Part shown: positions 53,420 through 61,819 of the stretch, piece after piece | Numbering within the stretch: position 1 is the stretch's first letter | How the letters are laid out: the number at the start of each line of letters is the position of its first letter | Source: JAOPZW01 sp963789015 | GTDB lineage: Bacteria > Actinomycetota > Thermoleophilia > Solirubrobacterales > Solirubrobacteraceae | Assembly: GCA_963789015.1 (NCBI GenBank) | Contig: CAWBIU010000001.1 | Location: 1,426,001-1,490,000, forward strand | DNA: 64,000 bases | Direction: 5' to 3' | Program-made: the position numbers and the translations under genes | Notes under the pieces: generated by a model | Seen by the model: only the letters and a program-made list of their open reading frames with translations | Told to the model about the DNA's origin: nothing | The model's database searches: none

Positions 53420-54245
53420 ATGAGCTCAGCTGCCGCCAGCCCCGCCCAGCGCGCCGCGCGCCGCGCGCGCTCGCCCCGGGTCGGCCTCTGGGTGCAGAGC
53501 TGGATCGGCGTCGTCGGCGTGCTCGTGCTGCTCGAGCTCGTCGTGCGCGTCGGCATCATCCCGGCGCGCTACTTCCCGCCGATGACCGAGACGTTCTCGG
53601 CGCTCTTCGACCAGATCGGGCAGGCGACGTTCTGGACGGCGGTGCTCGACACGCTGCAGGGCTGGGCGCTCGGACTCGCTGATCGCCGCGATCGTCGCGA
53701 TCCCGCTGGGGATGCTGATCGGCTTCAACCAGTACGTGTACCGCGGGCTGCGCCCGATCATCGAGTTCCTGCGCCCGATCCCGTCGGTCGCGCTGATCCC
53801 GCTGGCCATCCTCGTCTACGGGACCGGCCTGGAGAGCAAGGTCTTCCTCGCCGCGTTCGCCGCGACGTGGCCGCTGCTCATCCAGACGATCTACGGCGTG
53901 CGCGACCTCGACCCGGTGCAGCGTGACACGGCGCGCTCGTTCCGCATCAGCCGCCGCGACCGGCTGCTGAGCGTGAGCCTGCCCGGGGCGATCCCCTACA
54001 TCGCCACCGGCCTGCGGATCTCCTCGGCGACGGCGCTGATCCTCGTCGTGACCGCGGAGCTGGTCATCGGTGCGCCGGGGCTGGGGCGCGCGATCAACGC
54101 CGCGCGCGCCGGCGGCGTGCCCGACCTGATGTACGCGCTGACGATCGCCACCGGCCTGCTCGGCATGGCGCTGAACGCGATCATGGTGCGCGTCGAGCGC
54201 CGCGTGCTGCACTGGCATCCCTCGTACCGGGAGGCCGTGCGATGA
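53420..54245 (+). CDS. SsuC/TauC-like ABC importer permease 1, one +1 frameshift
   Basis: About 275 codons encode a six-helix permease with YFPPMTETFSALFDQ near residue 55 and IIEFLRPIPSVALIPLAI, then ARSFRISRRDRLLSVSLPGAIPYIATGLR (the EAA-like loop), typical of sulfonate/nitrate/taurine-type importers. Near 53682 one extra base breaks the frame between LQGWALGL and LIAAIVAIPLGML. The length of 826 bases is one more than a whole number of codons, agreeing with a single insertion. It overlaps permease 2 by four bases. Confidence 0.82.
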
Positions 54246-55012
54246 ACCGCCGCGCGCTGCTCGTCGGCATCGAGGTCGCCGTGCCGCTGGCCGTCCTTGG
54301 GATTCTCTGGGTCTGGACGGCGGGCAGCGACATCTACTACTACCCGCCGCTCAGCGACGTCTTCAAGACGTTCGGCGAGACGTGGGTCTTCGAGCGCGTC
54401 TCCAGCGACGTCGTCCCCAGCCTGATCCGGCTGTTCATCGGCTACTTCATCGCCGTCGGGGTCGGCGTCGGGCTCGGTGTCGCGCTCGGCCTGTCGCCCG
54501 TCCTGCGGCGCATGGCCTCCCCGATCGTCGAGTTCCTGCGCGCGATCCCGGCCCCGGCGCTGCTGCCGTTCGCGCTGCTCGTGCTCGGCGTGGGCAACAG
54601 CTCGAAGATCTTCGTGATCGCCTTCGTGTGCCTGTGGCCGGTGCTGCTCAACGCGATCGACGGCGTCAGCGGCGTGGACCCGACGCTGACCGACACGGGC
54701 CGCGTCTACCGGATCTCGCGCGCCGACCGGATCCGCCACGTCGTGCTGCCCGCCGCTGCTCCGCAGATCTTCGCCGGCATGCGCACGAGCCTGTCGCTGG
54801 CGCTGATCCTCATGGTCATCAGCGAGATGGTCGCCAGCTCGAACGGCATCGGGTACTTCGTCCTGCAGTCCCAGCGCTCGTTCGCGATCCCCGAGATGTG
54901 GTCGGGCATCATCCTGCTCGGCATCCTCGGGTACCTGTTCAACGCCGTCTTCCTGCTCATCGAGCGCCGCACGCTGGCCTGGCACCGCGGCGCGCGCGCC
55001 GGCGCCGAGTGA
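54242..55012 (+). CDS. SsuC/TauC-like ABC importer permease 2
   Basis: The 256-residue permease has an N-terminal helix, YYPPLSDVFKTFGETWVF, IVEFLRAIPAPALLPFALLVLG, and the EAA-like loop GRVYRISRADRIRHVVLPAAAPQIFAGMR, with six helices. It is a paralogue of the preceding gene, so the transporter probably has a heterodimeric membrane part. The usual order in this family is one permease gene; two is less common. ATGA overlap upstream; the ATPase follows after 19 bases. Confidence 0.9.
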   Translation: MNRRALLVGIEVAVPLAVLGILWVWTAGSDIYYYPPLSDVFKTFGETWVFERVSSDVVPSLIRLFIGYFIAVGVGVGLGVALGLSPVLRRMASPIVEFLRAIPAPALLPFALLVLGVGNSSKIFVIAFVCLWPVLLNAIDGVSGVDPTLTDTGRVYRISRADRIRHVVLPAAAPQIFAGMRTSLSLALILMVISEMVASSNGIGYFVLQSQRSFAIPEMWSGIILLGILGYLFNAVFLLIERRTLAWHRGARAGAE

Positions 55013-55031
55013 CGACACCGAGAGGGCCCAG

Positions 55032-55844
55032 ATGCTCAAAGTGACCAACCTCCGCAAGGCCTACGGGTCCGGGGACGACGAGACCGAGGCGATCAAGGAC
55101 CTCAGCTTCGAGGTCGCCGAGGGCGAGTTCCTGTGCATCGTCGGCCCGTCGGGGTGCGGCAAGACGACGCTGCTGAAGACCGTCTCGGGGCTGCTCGCGC
55201 CGACCTCGGGCACCGTCGAGCTGAGCGGCCAGCCGGTGACCGAGCCGCCCGAGCGGATGGCGCTCGTCTTCCAGGACTACAGCCGCTCGCTGTATCCGTG
55301 GATGAAGGTCGGCGAGAACGTCGCCTTCCCGCTGCGGCGCAAGAAGATGAGCAAGGAGGAGCGCGGCCAGAAGGTCGACCAGGCCGTCGAGTCCGTCGGC
55401 CTGACCGGCTCGATCGACCAGTACCCGTGGCAGCTCTCGGGCGGCATGCAGCAGCGCGTGGCGATCGCGCGCGGCCTCGCCTACCAGCCCGAGATCCTGC
55501 TCATGGACGAGCCGTTCGCCTCCGTCGACGCGCAGACGCGCGCCGACCTCGAGGACCTCGTCCTGCGCATCCGCCACGAGTACGGCGTGACCGTCCTGTT
55601 CGTCACCCACGACATCGACGAGTCCGTCTACATGGCCGACCGCGTCGTGATCCTCACGCCGCGCCCGTCCGTCGTCCAGGAGGTCCTCGAGGTCGACCTG
55701 CCGCGCCCGCGCCACCAGGTCGAGACGAAGGAGATGCCCGAGTTCGCCCACCTGCGCGCGCACGTCTACCGCGCGATCAAGGGCGACGACGCGGGCCCAG
55801 CGGCCCAGCCGCAGACGCCCGAGCGCCGCCAGGCCGTCGGCTAG
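55032..55844 (+). CDS. SsuB/TauB-like ABC importer ATPase
   Basis: This 270-residue ATPase has Walker A GPSGCGKTTL near residue 44, Q-loop VFQDYSRSLYPWM, signature LSGGMQQRVAIARGL, Walker B ILLMDEPFASVD and the switch His in FVTHDIDES. FQDYSRSLYPW is typical of nitrate/sulfonate/taurine importers. No periplasmic binding-protein gene is seen next to the operon, so the substrate is open. Its stop overlaps the probable stop of the convergent FGGY kinase. Confidence 0.93.
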   Translation: MLKVTNLRKAYGSGDDETEAIKDLSFEVAEGEFLCIVGPSGCGKTTLLKTVSGLLAPTSGTVELSGQPVTEPPERMALVFQDYSRSLYPWMKVGENVAFPLRRKKMSKEERGQKVDQAVESVGLTGSIDQYPWQLSGGMQQRVAIARGLAYQPEILLMDEPFASVDAQTRADLEDLVLRIRHEYGVTVLFVTHDIDESVYMADRVVILTPRPSVVQEVLEVDLPRPRHQVETKEMPEFAHLRAHVYRAIKGDDAGPAAQPQTPERRQAVG

Positions 55845-57338
55845 CCGGACGCGCGAGCGCGCGAGCGCGCGGAACGCCGGCTCGAGCGCCTCGTACAGCG
55901 ACGCGAACGTCGGCAGCATCTCGGCGAGCACGGCGGCGCCGTCCGGGTCGGGCTCGACGACGTCGCCGATGCGCACGAGCGCGTCGGCGTGCTCGATGCT
56001 GTCGACGACGCCGAGCGCCTCCATGCCGAGCAGCGCCGCGCCGAAGGCCGTGCCCTCGTGGCCCTCGGGGAAGCCGATCGGCATCCCGAGCGCGTCGGCG
56101 AGGATCTGCCGCCACAGCTCGCTCCGGGCGAAGCCTCCCGTCGCGCGCACCTCGGCGACCTCGTTGCCCGCCTCGCGGACCGAGGCGAGCACGAGCGCGA
56201 GCTGCTGGCAGACGCCCTCGAGCGCGGCGCGGACGAGGTGCTCGCGCCGGTGCGAGGCCGTCAGCCCGACGTACGCGCCGCGCGGCAGCGTGCTCCAGTG
56301 CGGCGCGCGCTCGGCGAGCAGGTAGGGGAGCATGACGAGCCCGTCGCTGCCCGGCGGCGCCTGCCCGGCGAGCTCGACGAGCCGCGCCTGCGGGTCCTCG
56401 CCGAGGTCCGGCGCGAGCGCCTCGCCGGCCCAGCGCAGAACGACGCCGCCATTGTTGACCGACCCGCCGACGACCCACCGACCCGGGGTCAGGGCGTAGC
56501 AGAAGACCCGTCGCGCGGGGTCGACCGCGGGCCGCGAGATCACGACGCGCAGCGCGCCGCTCGTGCCGATCGAGCAGGCCGCGACGCCCGGGCGCACCGC
56601 CCCGACGCCGAGGTTGGCCAGCGGCCCGTCGCCCGCGCCGGCGACGACCGGCGCGCCCGCCTCGAGCCCGGCGCGCGACGCCGCCGCCCCCGACAGCGAG
56701 AGGACCTCCGTCGCGGGCACGAGCTCGGCGAGCTGCGCGCGGTCGACGCCGGCCAGCGCGAGCGCCTCGGCGTCCCAGTCGAGCGCCTGCAGGTCGAGCA
56801 GGCCCGTCCCGGAGGCGACCGAGTGGTCGACGACCCAGCGCCCGGTCAGCGCCTCGAGGACGAGCTCCTTGACGCCGACCCAACGCCGCGCCGCGGCGAA
56901 CACCTCCGGCTCGCGGGCGGCGAACCACAGGAGCTTGGGCAGCGGCGACATCGGGTGCAGCGGCGTCCCCGTGCGGTCGTGCAGCTCCGGGTGCTCCGCC
57001 CGCAGCCGCTCGGCCTCGGCCGCGGCACGCGTGTCGGCCCATGTGACAAGCCGGGTGAGCGGGCGGTCGCCGTCACCGAGCGCGAGCAGCGCATGCATCG
57101 CCGTGCTCACGCTGAGCCCGGCAACCGTTGCGCCGCCGGCGCGCGCGGCCTCGGCGGCCTCGCGGATCACGCCGAGCGTCGCGTCGAGCACCTCGCCCGG
57201 ATCGAGCTCGGCGCGGCCGGGCGCGGGCTCGGCGAGGCGGTAGCCCTGCTCGGCCCCGCCCAGCTCGCGGCCGTGGGCGTCGAAGACGACCGCCTTCGCG
57301 CTCGTCGTGCCGACGTCGACCCCGAGGACGCTGTCCAT
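55841..57338 (-). CDS. FGGY-family kinase, gluconokinase-like, with a frameshift at the C-terminus
   Basis: From ATG 57338 the protein starts DSVLGVDVGTTSAKAVVFD (phosphate loop). It has SVSTAMHALLAL, SPLPKLLWF, GAGDGPLANLGVGAV, CSIGTSGALRV, NNGGVVLRWAGE and ATGGFARSELWRQILAD, the FGGY signature order of gluconate/xylulose kinases. The frame passes the expected C-terminus (ALARSRVR) without stopping and runs 900 bases antisense to the ATPase. Removing one base from the repetitive GCGCGAGC stretch near 55862 brings a TAG at 55841-55843 into frame, giving 498 residues, the usual length. Confidence 0.85.
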
Positions 57339-57430
57339 CGGGCGATCTTCACGCACCGTGGCGTAACGCGGGGGCCGCAGGGGTACTCACAACGCCTGCC
57401 GCCTTCCCCCCGAGGCGACACGCCCCCCAG

Positions 57431-58042
57431 ATGCGCCGGACCCCGCTTCTCCTCATCCTGACCGTGCTGTGCCTCGCCGCCCCGGCCGCCGCCGCGGGGT
57501 GGAGCGAGCCGCCCGCCGACGACGGCGAGCGCCTCGAGCGCTGGCTGCCGCTCGCACGCGCCGCGTGGCCCGACTCGTCGTGCGCCGGGCGCGAGGTCGT
57601 CCATCTCGACGCGGCCGTGGCGCTGCGCGCCGAGGCGCCGGTGCTGGCCCCGGGCTCGAGCGAGCCGCTGCAGGGCATGGCCGAGCCGGCGACGTGCGAG
57701 GCGTGGGTCGCCGGCGGCCTGAGCCCGCTGCGCTTCTGCACCGTGCTCGTCCACGAGCTCGGCCACCTCGCCGGCCGCGGCCACACGACCGAGGCCGGGG
57801 ACGTCATGAACGGGGAGGGCGACATCTCCTCCGCCGCGTGCGAGCGCGCCGTGCGCCCGCCCGCCTCGGTCGTGCTCGAGCAGGAGCTGCGCTCCCGGCT
57901 GCCCACGCCGCGCTCCGCGTGGCGGATCGCCTGCGGCCCGCGCCGCGCGGGCGAGCGCCGCTGCACCGCGCGCCGGGGCGAGCGCGTCCGGCGCTTCTGG
58001 GTCAGCCAGACGCGCTCGTCGATCACCATCGTCCCCGCCTGA
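57431..58042 (+). CDS. Secreted metzincin-like zinc protease homologue
   Basis: The 203-residue precursor has a clear signal peptide (LLLILTVLCLAAPAAA, cleavage near residue 22). The mature part holds HELGHLAGRGH (residues 108-118), the extended HExxHxxGxxH zinc site of metzincins, and a following methionine (GDVMN) that may be the Met-turn. Four or more cysteines suggest disulfides. The domain is short for a metzincin, so activity is not certain. It lies four bases before the GH13 gene. Confidence 0.78.
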   Translation: MRRTPLLLILTVLCLAAPAAAAGWSEPPADDGERLERWLPLARAAWPDSSCAGREVVHLDAAVALRAEAPVLAPGSSEPLQGMAEPATCEAWVAGGLSPLRFCTVLVHELGHLAGRGHTTEAGDVMNGEGDISSAACERAVRPPASVVLEQELRSRLPTPRSAWRIACGPRRAGERRCTARRGERVRRFWVSQTRSSITIVPA

Positions 58043-58045
58043 GCG

Positions 58046-59629
58046 ATGGCCGATCGGGTGTGGTGGCGCGACGGCGTCCTCTACCAGGTCTATCCGCGCT
58101 CGTTCGCCGACACCGACGGCGACGGCGTCGGCGACCTGCGCGGGATCACCGCGCACCTCGACCACCTCGCCTGGCTCGGCGTCGACGGGCTGTGGCTGAA
58201 CCCGACGTTCCCGTCGCCCAACGCCGACTGGGGCTTCGACGTCAGCGACTACCGCGGCGTACATCCCGAGCTGGGGACGATGGAGGACCTCGACGAGCTG
58301 ATCGCCGAGGCCCACGCGCGCGACATCCGCGTGCTGCTCGACCTCGTCCCCAACCACACGAGCGACGAGCACGAGTGGTTCCTGCAGGCGCGCCGCTCCC
58401 GCGAGGACCCGCGCCGCGACTTCTACGTGTGGGCCGAGCCGCGCGCCGACGGCTCGCCGCCGAACAACTGGCGCGGCATCTTCGGCGGCTCGGCGTGGGA
58501 GCTCGACGAGCCGACCGGCCAGTTCTACCTGCACCAGTTCCACCCCAAGCAGCCCGACCTGAACTGGTGGAACGACGAGGTCCGCGACGAGTTCGACGAG
58601 ATCCTGCGCTTCTGGTGGGACCGCGGGATCGACGGCTTCCGGATCGACGTCGCCCACGGGATCGTCAAGGACCGCGAGCTGCGCGACAACCCGCCGGCGC
58701 GCGAGGAGGATCCGGCGATCTACCACTGGATGGGCCAGCGTCCGGACTTCTCGATGCATCAGCCCGAGGTCCACGACGTGCTGCGCCGCTGGCGCGCGCT
58801 GGGCGCCGAGCGCGACCCCGAGCCCGTGCTCGTCGGCGAGACCTGGGTGCACGAGCTCGACCGGCTCGCGAGCTTCTACGGCGACGGCGTGGACGAGCTG
58901 CACCTCGCCTTCAACTTCGTGTTCATCGCGGCGACCTTCGACGCCGGCGCGCTCGCGCCCGTCGTCGCGACCACCGAGGAGCTGCTGCCCGAGCTCGCCT
59001 GGCCGGTGTGGACGCTGGGCAACCACGACGTCACGCGCTACCCGACGCGCTGGGCCGAGGGCGACCCGCACAAGACCCGCCTCGCGCTCATGCTCCTGCT
59101 CACCCTGCGCGGCACGCCGGTCCTCTACTACGGCGACGAGCTGGGCATGCCCGAGGCCGGCATCCCGCCCGACCGCATCGTCGACCCCGTCGGCCTGCTC
59201 GGCGACCCCGAGCGCGACAACCGCGACGGCGCGCGCACGCCGATGCCGTGGAGCGGAGAGCCCGGCGCCGGCTTCACCGAGCCCGGCGTCGAGCCGTGGC
59301 TGCCGTTCGGCGACCTGTCGGTGAACGTCGCCGGCCAGCGCGATGATCCGGGCTCGGTGCTCAACCTGGCGCGCGACCTCATCGCCCTGCGCCGGGCCGA
59401 CGACGTGCTGCGCACCGGCGCCTACGCGCCGCTCGAGACCGCCGCCGGCGTCTGGGCCTACCGGCGCGGCGACGACGCGACGGTCGTGCTCAACATGAGC
59501 GACGAGAAGGCCTCGGTCGAGGGCGTGCGGGGCACGATCGCTGTGGCCACCGACCGTGCCCGCGACGGCGAGGCCGTCGACGGCGCGCTCGCCCTCGCGC
59601 CGTGGCACGGCGCGGTCGTCCGCGGCTGA
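58046..59629 (+). CDS. GH13 family alpha-glucosidase-type enzyme
   Basis: The 527-residue enzyme has VWWRDGVLYQVYPRSFADTDGDGVGDL, DLVPNHTSDEH, the nucleophile Asp201 in GIDGFRIDVAHG, the acid/base Glu265 in VLVGETWV, and LGNHDVTR with His327 and Asp328. This is a complete GH13 catalytic set. It fits oligo-1,6-glucosidase/alpha-glucosidase subfamilies acting on malto- or isomalto-oligosaccharides in the cytoplasm; no signal peptide is seen. It precedes phosphofructokinase by about 60 bases, in keeping with carbohydrate use. Confidence 0.92.
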   Translation: MADRVWWRDGVLYQVYPRSFADTDGDGVGDLRGITAHLDHLAWLGVDGLWLNPTFPSPNADWGFDVSDYRGVHPELGTMEDLDELIAEAHARDIRVLLDLVPNHTSDEHEWFLQARRSREDPRRDFYVWAEPRADGSPPNNWRGIFGGSAWELDEPTGQFYLHQFHPKQPDLNWWNDEVRDEFDEILRFWWDRGIDGFRIDVAHGIVKDRELRDNPPAREEDPAIYHWMGQRPDFSMHQPEVHDVLRRWRALGAERDPEPVLVGETWVHELDRLASFYGDGVDELHLAFNFVFIAATFDAGALAPVVATTEELLPELAWPVWTLGNHDVTRYPTRWAEGDPHKTRLALMLLLTLRGTPVLYYGDELGMPEAGIPPDRIVDPVGLLGDPERDNRDGARTPMPWSGEPGAGFTEPGVEPWLPFGDLSVNVAGQRDDPGSVLNLARDLIALRRADDVLRTGAYAPLETAAGVWAYRRGDDATVVLNMSDEKASVEGVRGTIAVATDRARDGEAVDGALALAPWHGAVVRG

Positions 59630-59688
59630 GCGTCGAATCACGCCGGGCGGCCTTGTCGCCGGCGGCGCTGATGGCAAGGATGCCGCGC

Positions 59689-60723
59689 ATGCGCATCGGC
59701 ATCCTCACCGGCGGCGGCGACTGCCCCGGCCTCAACGCGGTCATCCGCGGCGTCGTGCGGGCGGGCGTCAACCGCCACGGGCACGAGATCATCGGCTTCC
59801 GCTACGGCTGGGCGGGCGTGCTCCAGGACAACTCCGTCCCGCTCACGCCGTCCAACACGGCGGGGATCCTGCACCGCGGCGGCACGATCCTCGGCACCTC
59901 GCGCACGAACCCCTACAAGGACGACGCGAACGGGACCGAGGCGGTGCGCGCGACGCTCGAGCACGAGCGCATCGACGCCCTGATCCCGATCGGCGGCGAG
60001 GACACGCTCGGGGTCGCCGGCCGCCTGTCGGCCGACGGCATCCCGATCGTCGGCGTCCCCAAGACGATCGACAACGACCTCGCCGGGACCGACGTGACGT
60101 TCGGCTTCAACACCGCCGTCCAGATCGCCACCGACGCGATCGACCGCCTGCACACGACCGCCGAGTCGCACAACCGCGTGATCGTCGTCGAGGTCATGGG
60201 CCGCCACGCCGGCTGGATCGCCGCCTACAGCGGCCTGGCCGGCGGCGCCGACATCATCCTCGTGCCCGAGCGCCCGTTCGACATCGACGAGGTGTGCGAG
60301 AGCATCAAGCGCCGCCACGCCGGCGGGCGCACGTTCTCGATCGTCGTCGTCTCCGAGGGCGCGCTGCCGCGCGACGGCACCGGGATCACCACCGCCAGCG
60401 CGGAGAAGGACGCCTTCGGCCACGCTCGGCTGGGTGGCATCGGCGTCGCGCTCGAGGGCGAGATCGAGGCGCGCACCGGCTTCGAGACGCGCATGACGAT
60501 CCTCGGCCACGTCCAGCGCGGGGGCACGCCGACGGCGTACGACCGCGTGCTGGCGACGCGCTTCGGCGTGGGCGCCGTGCAGGCCGCCGACGCCGGCGAG
60601 TTCGGGACGATGGTCGCCCTGCGCGGCACCGACATCGAGCTCGTGGCGCTCGAGCAGGCGGTCGCCGAGCCCAAGCTCCTGGACCCCAAGCTGTACGACG
60701 TCGCCGCGGTCTTCTTCGGCTGA
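59689..60723 (+). CDS. pfkA: 6-phosphofructokinase, PPi-type signature
   Basis: The 344-residue enzyme starts RIGILTGGGDCPGLNAVIRG. AAGGA spaced before ATG 59689 supports this start over the ATGs at 59671 and 59680. The key active-site segment reads IGGEDTLG, with Asp105 at the position where ATP-using actinobacterial enzymes have Gly and pyrophosphate-using ones have Asp. PKTIDNDL with Lys125 also agrees with the PPi type. MGRHAGWIA and GHVQRGGTPTAYDR complete the fold. It phosphorylates fructose 6-phosphate; the donor assignment rests on these residues. Confidence 0.92.
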   Translation: MRIGILTGGGDCPGLNAVIRGVVRAGVNRHGHEIIGFRYGWAGVLQDNSVPLTPSNTAGILHRGGTILGTSRTNPYKDDANGTEAVRATLEHERIDALIPIGGEDTLGVAGRLSADGIPIVGVPKTIDNDLAGTDVTFGFNTAVQIATDAIDRLHTTAESHNRVIVVEVMGRHAGWIAAYSGLAGGADIILVPERPFDIDEVCESIKRRHAGGRTFSIVVVSEGALPRDGTGITTASAEKDAFGHARLGGIGVALEGEIEARTGFETRMTILGHVQRGGTPTAYDRVLATRFGVGAVQAADAGEFGTMVALRGTDIELVALEQAVAEPKLLDPKLYDVAAVFFG

Positions 60724-60778
60724 CGGGCGCGATCTCACGCGACGCGTGGCTCGCTGAGCAGCGGGTACCCTGCCGTGC

Positions 60779-61240
60779 GTGCGCAGGCTGCTCGCCGCTC
60801 TCCTCGCCACCACGGCGGTCCTCGGCCTGTCCGCCTGCGGCAGCGACGACACCGAGCAGCGCAACGCCTACGCGGACCAGCTGAACCGCGCCCAGGGCGA
60901 CTTCGCCAAGAGCTTCCGCGACCTGTCCGGCGAGATCACCTCGACGACGACGCCGGGCGAGGGGCGCAAGACGCTGCAGGGCTTCGAGGACGCCGTCGAC
61001 GACGTCGTCAGCGACCTGCGCCGGATCGAGGCGCCCGAGGGGATCGGCCCGCTGCACAAGCGCCTGATCACCGAGATCGCCGACTACGGCGAGGAGATCA
61101 GGACGGCCAAGGAGGCCTACGAGACGCGCTCGCCGCGCAAGATCCTCGAGGCCCAGAACGCGCTCGCCGACGCGACGACGGCGATCAGCGGGCGCATCAA
61201 CCGGACGATCGCGGCGATCAACAAGGGCCTGCAGAGCTGA
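60779..61240 (+). CDS. Putative lipoprotein with coiled-coil domain
   Basis: From GTG 60779 the 153-residue protein has a signal peptide with lipobox LSAC (Cys20), so it should be lipid-anchored outside the membrane. The remainder is mostly helical and polar (YADQLNRAQGDFAKSFRDL, GFEDAVDDVVSDLRRIEAP, HKRLITEIADYGEEIRTA). Families of similar small lipoproteins are widespread in actinobacteria without known role. TACCCT near 60767 could be a -10 box. Confidence 0.75.
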   Translation: MRRLLAALLATTAVLGLSACGSDDTEQRNAYADQLNRAQGDFAKSFRDLSGEITSTTTPGEGRKTLQGFEDAVDDVVSDLRRIEAPEGIGPLHKRLITEIADYGEEIRTAKEAYETRSPRKILEAQNALADATTAISGRINRTIAAINKGLQS

Positions 61241-61244
61241 GCGC

Positions 61245-61331
61245 GTGTCCCCGTTCTGGCTGTGGACACAGGCGCTGATCGTGATCTTCGTGCTCGCCGG
61301 CATCGTGATCGCCATCGTCAAGCTCGCCTGA
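61245..61331 (+). CDS. 28-residue single-span membrane peptide
   Basis: A GTG at 61245 opens a frame of 28 codons: SPFWLWTQALIVIFVLAGIV and AIVKLA before TGA. It is almost entirely one transmembrane helix with a short aromatic N-terminus and one Lys at the C-terminal side. It lies four bases after the lipoprotein stop and 12 bases before the universal stress protein gene, so it is probably translated within that operon. It resembles small regulatory membrane peptides in form; no family is assigned. Confidence 0.5.
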   Translation: MSPFWLWTQALIVIFVLAGIVIAIVKLA

Positions 61332-61343
61332 GCGGCGCCGCTC

Positions 61344-61787
61344 GTGTTCCGCTCGATCGTCGTGGGCACGGACGGCTCGGAGAGCGCCCGCGAGGCGCTG
61401 CGCCAGGCCATCGAGCTGGCGTCCGGCTCCGGCGCCCGGCTGGACATCGTCAGCGCCTACGAGTCGGTGCCGTCGGCCCGCGCGCGTGAGCACGCGCCGC
61501 CGGCGCCCGACGAGGCCGAGTGGATGGTCGCCCGCCGCGAGGAGGTCGACGCGATGCTGCGCGAGGCCCAGGCCGAGGCCGAGGCGGCCGGGGTCAGCGC
61601 CGTGACCCGGGCGTCGCAGGGCGACCCGGCCGACGCGATCCTCGACGTCGCCGAGGAGCAGCACGCCGACCTGATCGTCGTCGGCAACCGCGGCCTGACC
61701 GGCGCCAAGCGCTTCCTGCTCGGCTCGGTGCCCAACCGCGTGGCCCACCACGCGCCGTGCAGCGTGCTGATCGTGCGGAGCGGTTAG
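61344..61787 (+). CDS. Universal stress protein (UspA family)
   Basis: This 147-residue protein begins FRSIVVGTDGSESAREAL and ends with the ATP-binding pattern VVGNRGLTGAKRFLLGSVPNRV, then HHAPCSVLIV (G-2x-G-9x-G-S). It should therefore bind ATP like MJ0577-type UspA proteins. It starts at GTG 61344. It follows the lipoprotein and small membrane peptide genes and ends just before a strong hairpin. Confidence 0.92.
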   Translation: MFRSIVVGTDGSESAREALRQAIELASGSGARLDIVSAYESVPSARAREHAPPAPDEAEWMVARREEVDAMLREAQAEAEAAGVSAVTRASQGDPADAILDVAEEQHADLIVVGNRGLTGAKRFLLGSVPNRVAHHAPCSVLIVRSG

Positions 61788-61788
61788 G

Positions 61789-61810
61789 AGCGGTTCCGTT
61801 CGGAACCGCT
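61789..61810. terminator. Hairpin terminator between convergent genes
   Basis: AGCGGTTCC and GGAACCGCT form a perfect stem around GTTC (61789-61810) between the universal stress protein (+) and the subtilase (-), likely serving both. Confidence 0.7.
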
Positions 61811-61819
61811 TGGCGCCGC

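Noticed and set aside
54957..55840. Extension of the FGGY kinase frame antisense through the transporter ATPase
   Set aside because: The kinase reaches normal length at about 55841, and a one-base correction brings a stop into frame there; the extension looks like shadow sequence.
55855..55880. GCGCGAGC tandem copies as a regulatory repeat
   Set aside because: It is a short low-complexity run inside the 3' end of the kinase gene, more likely a place for an indel than a site.
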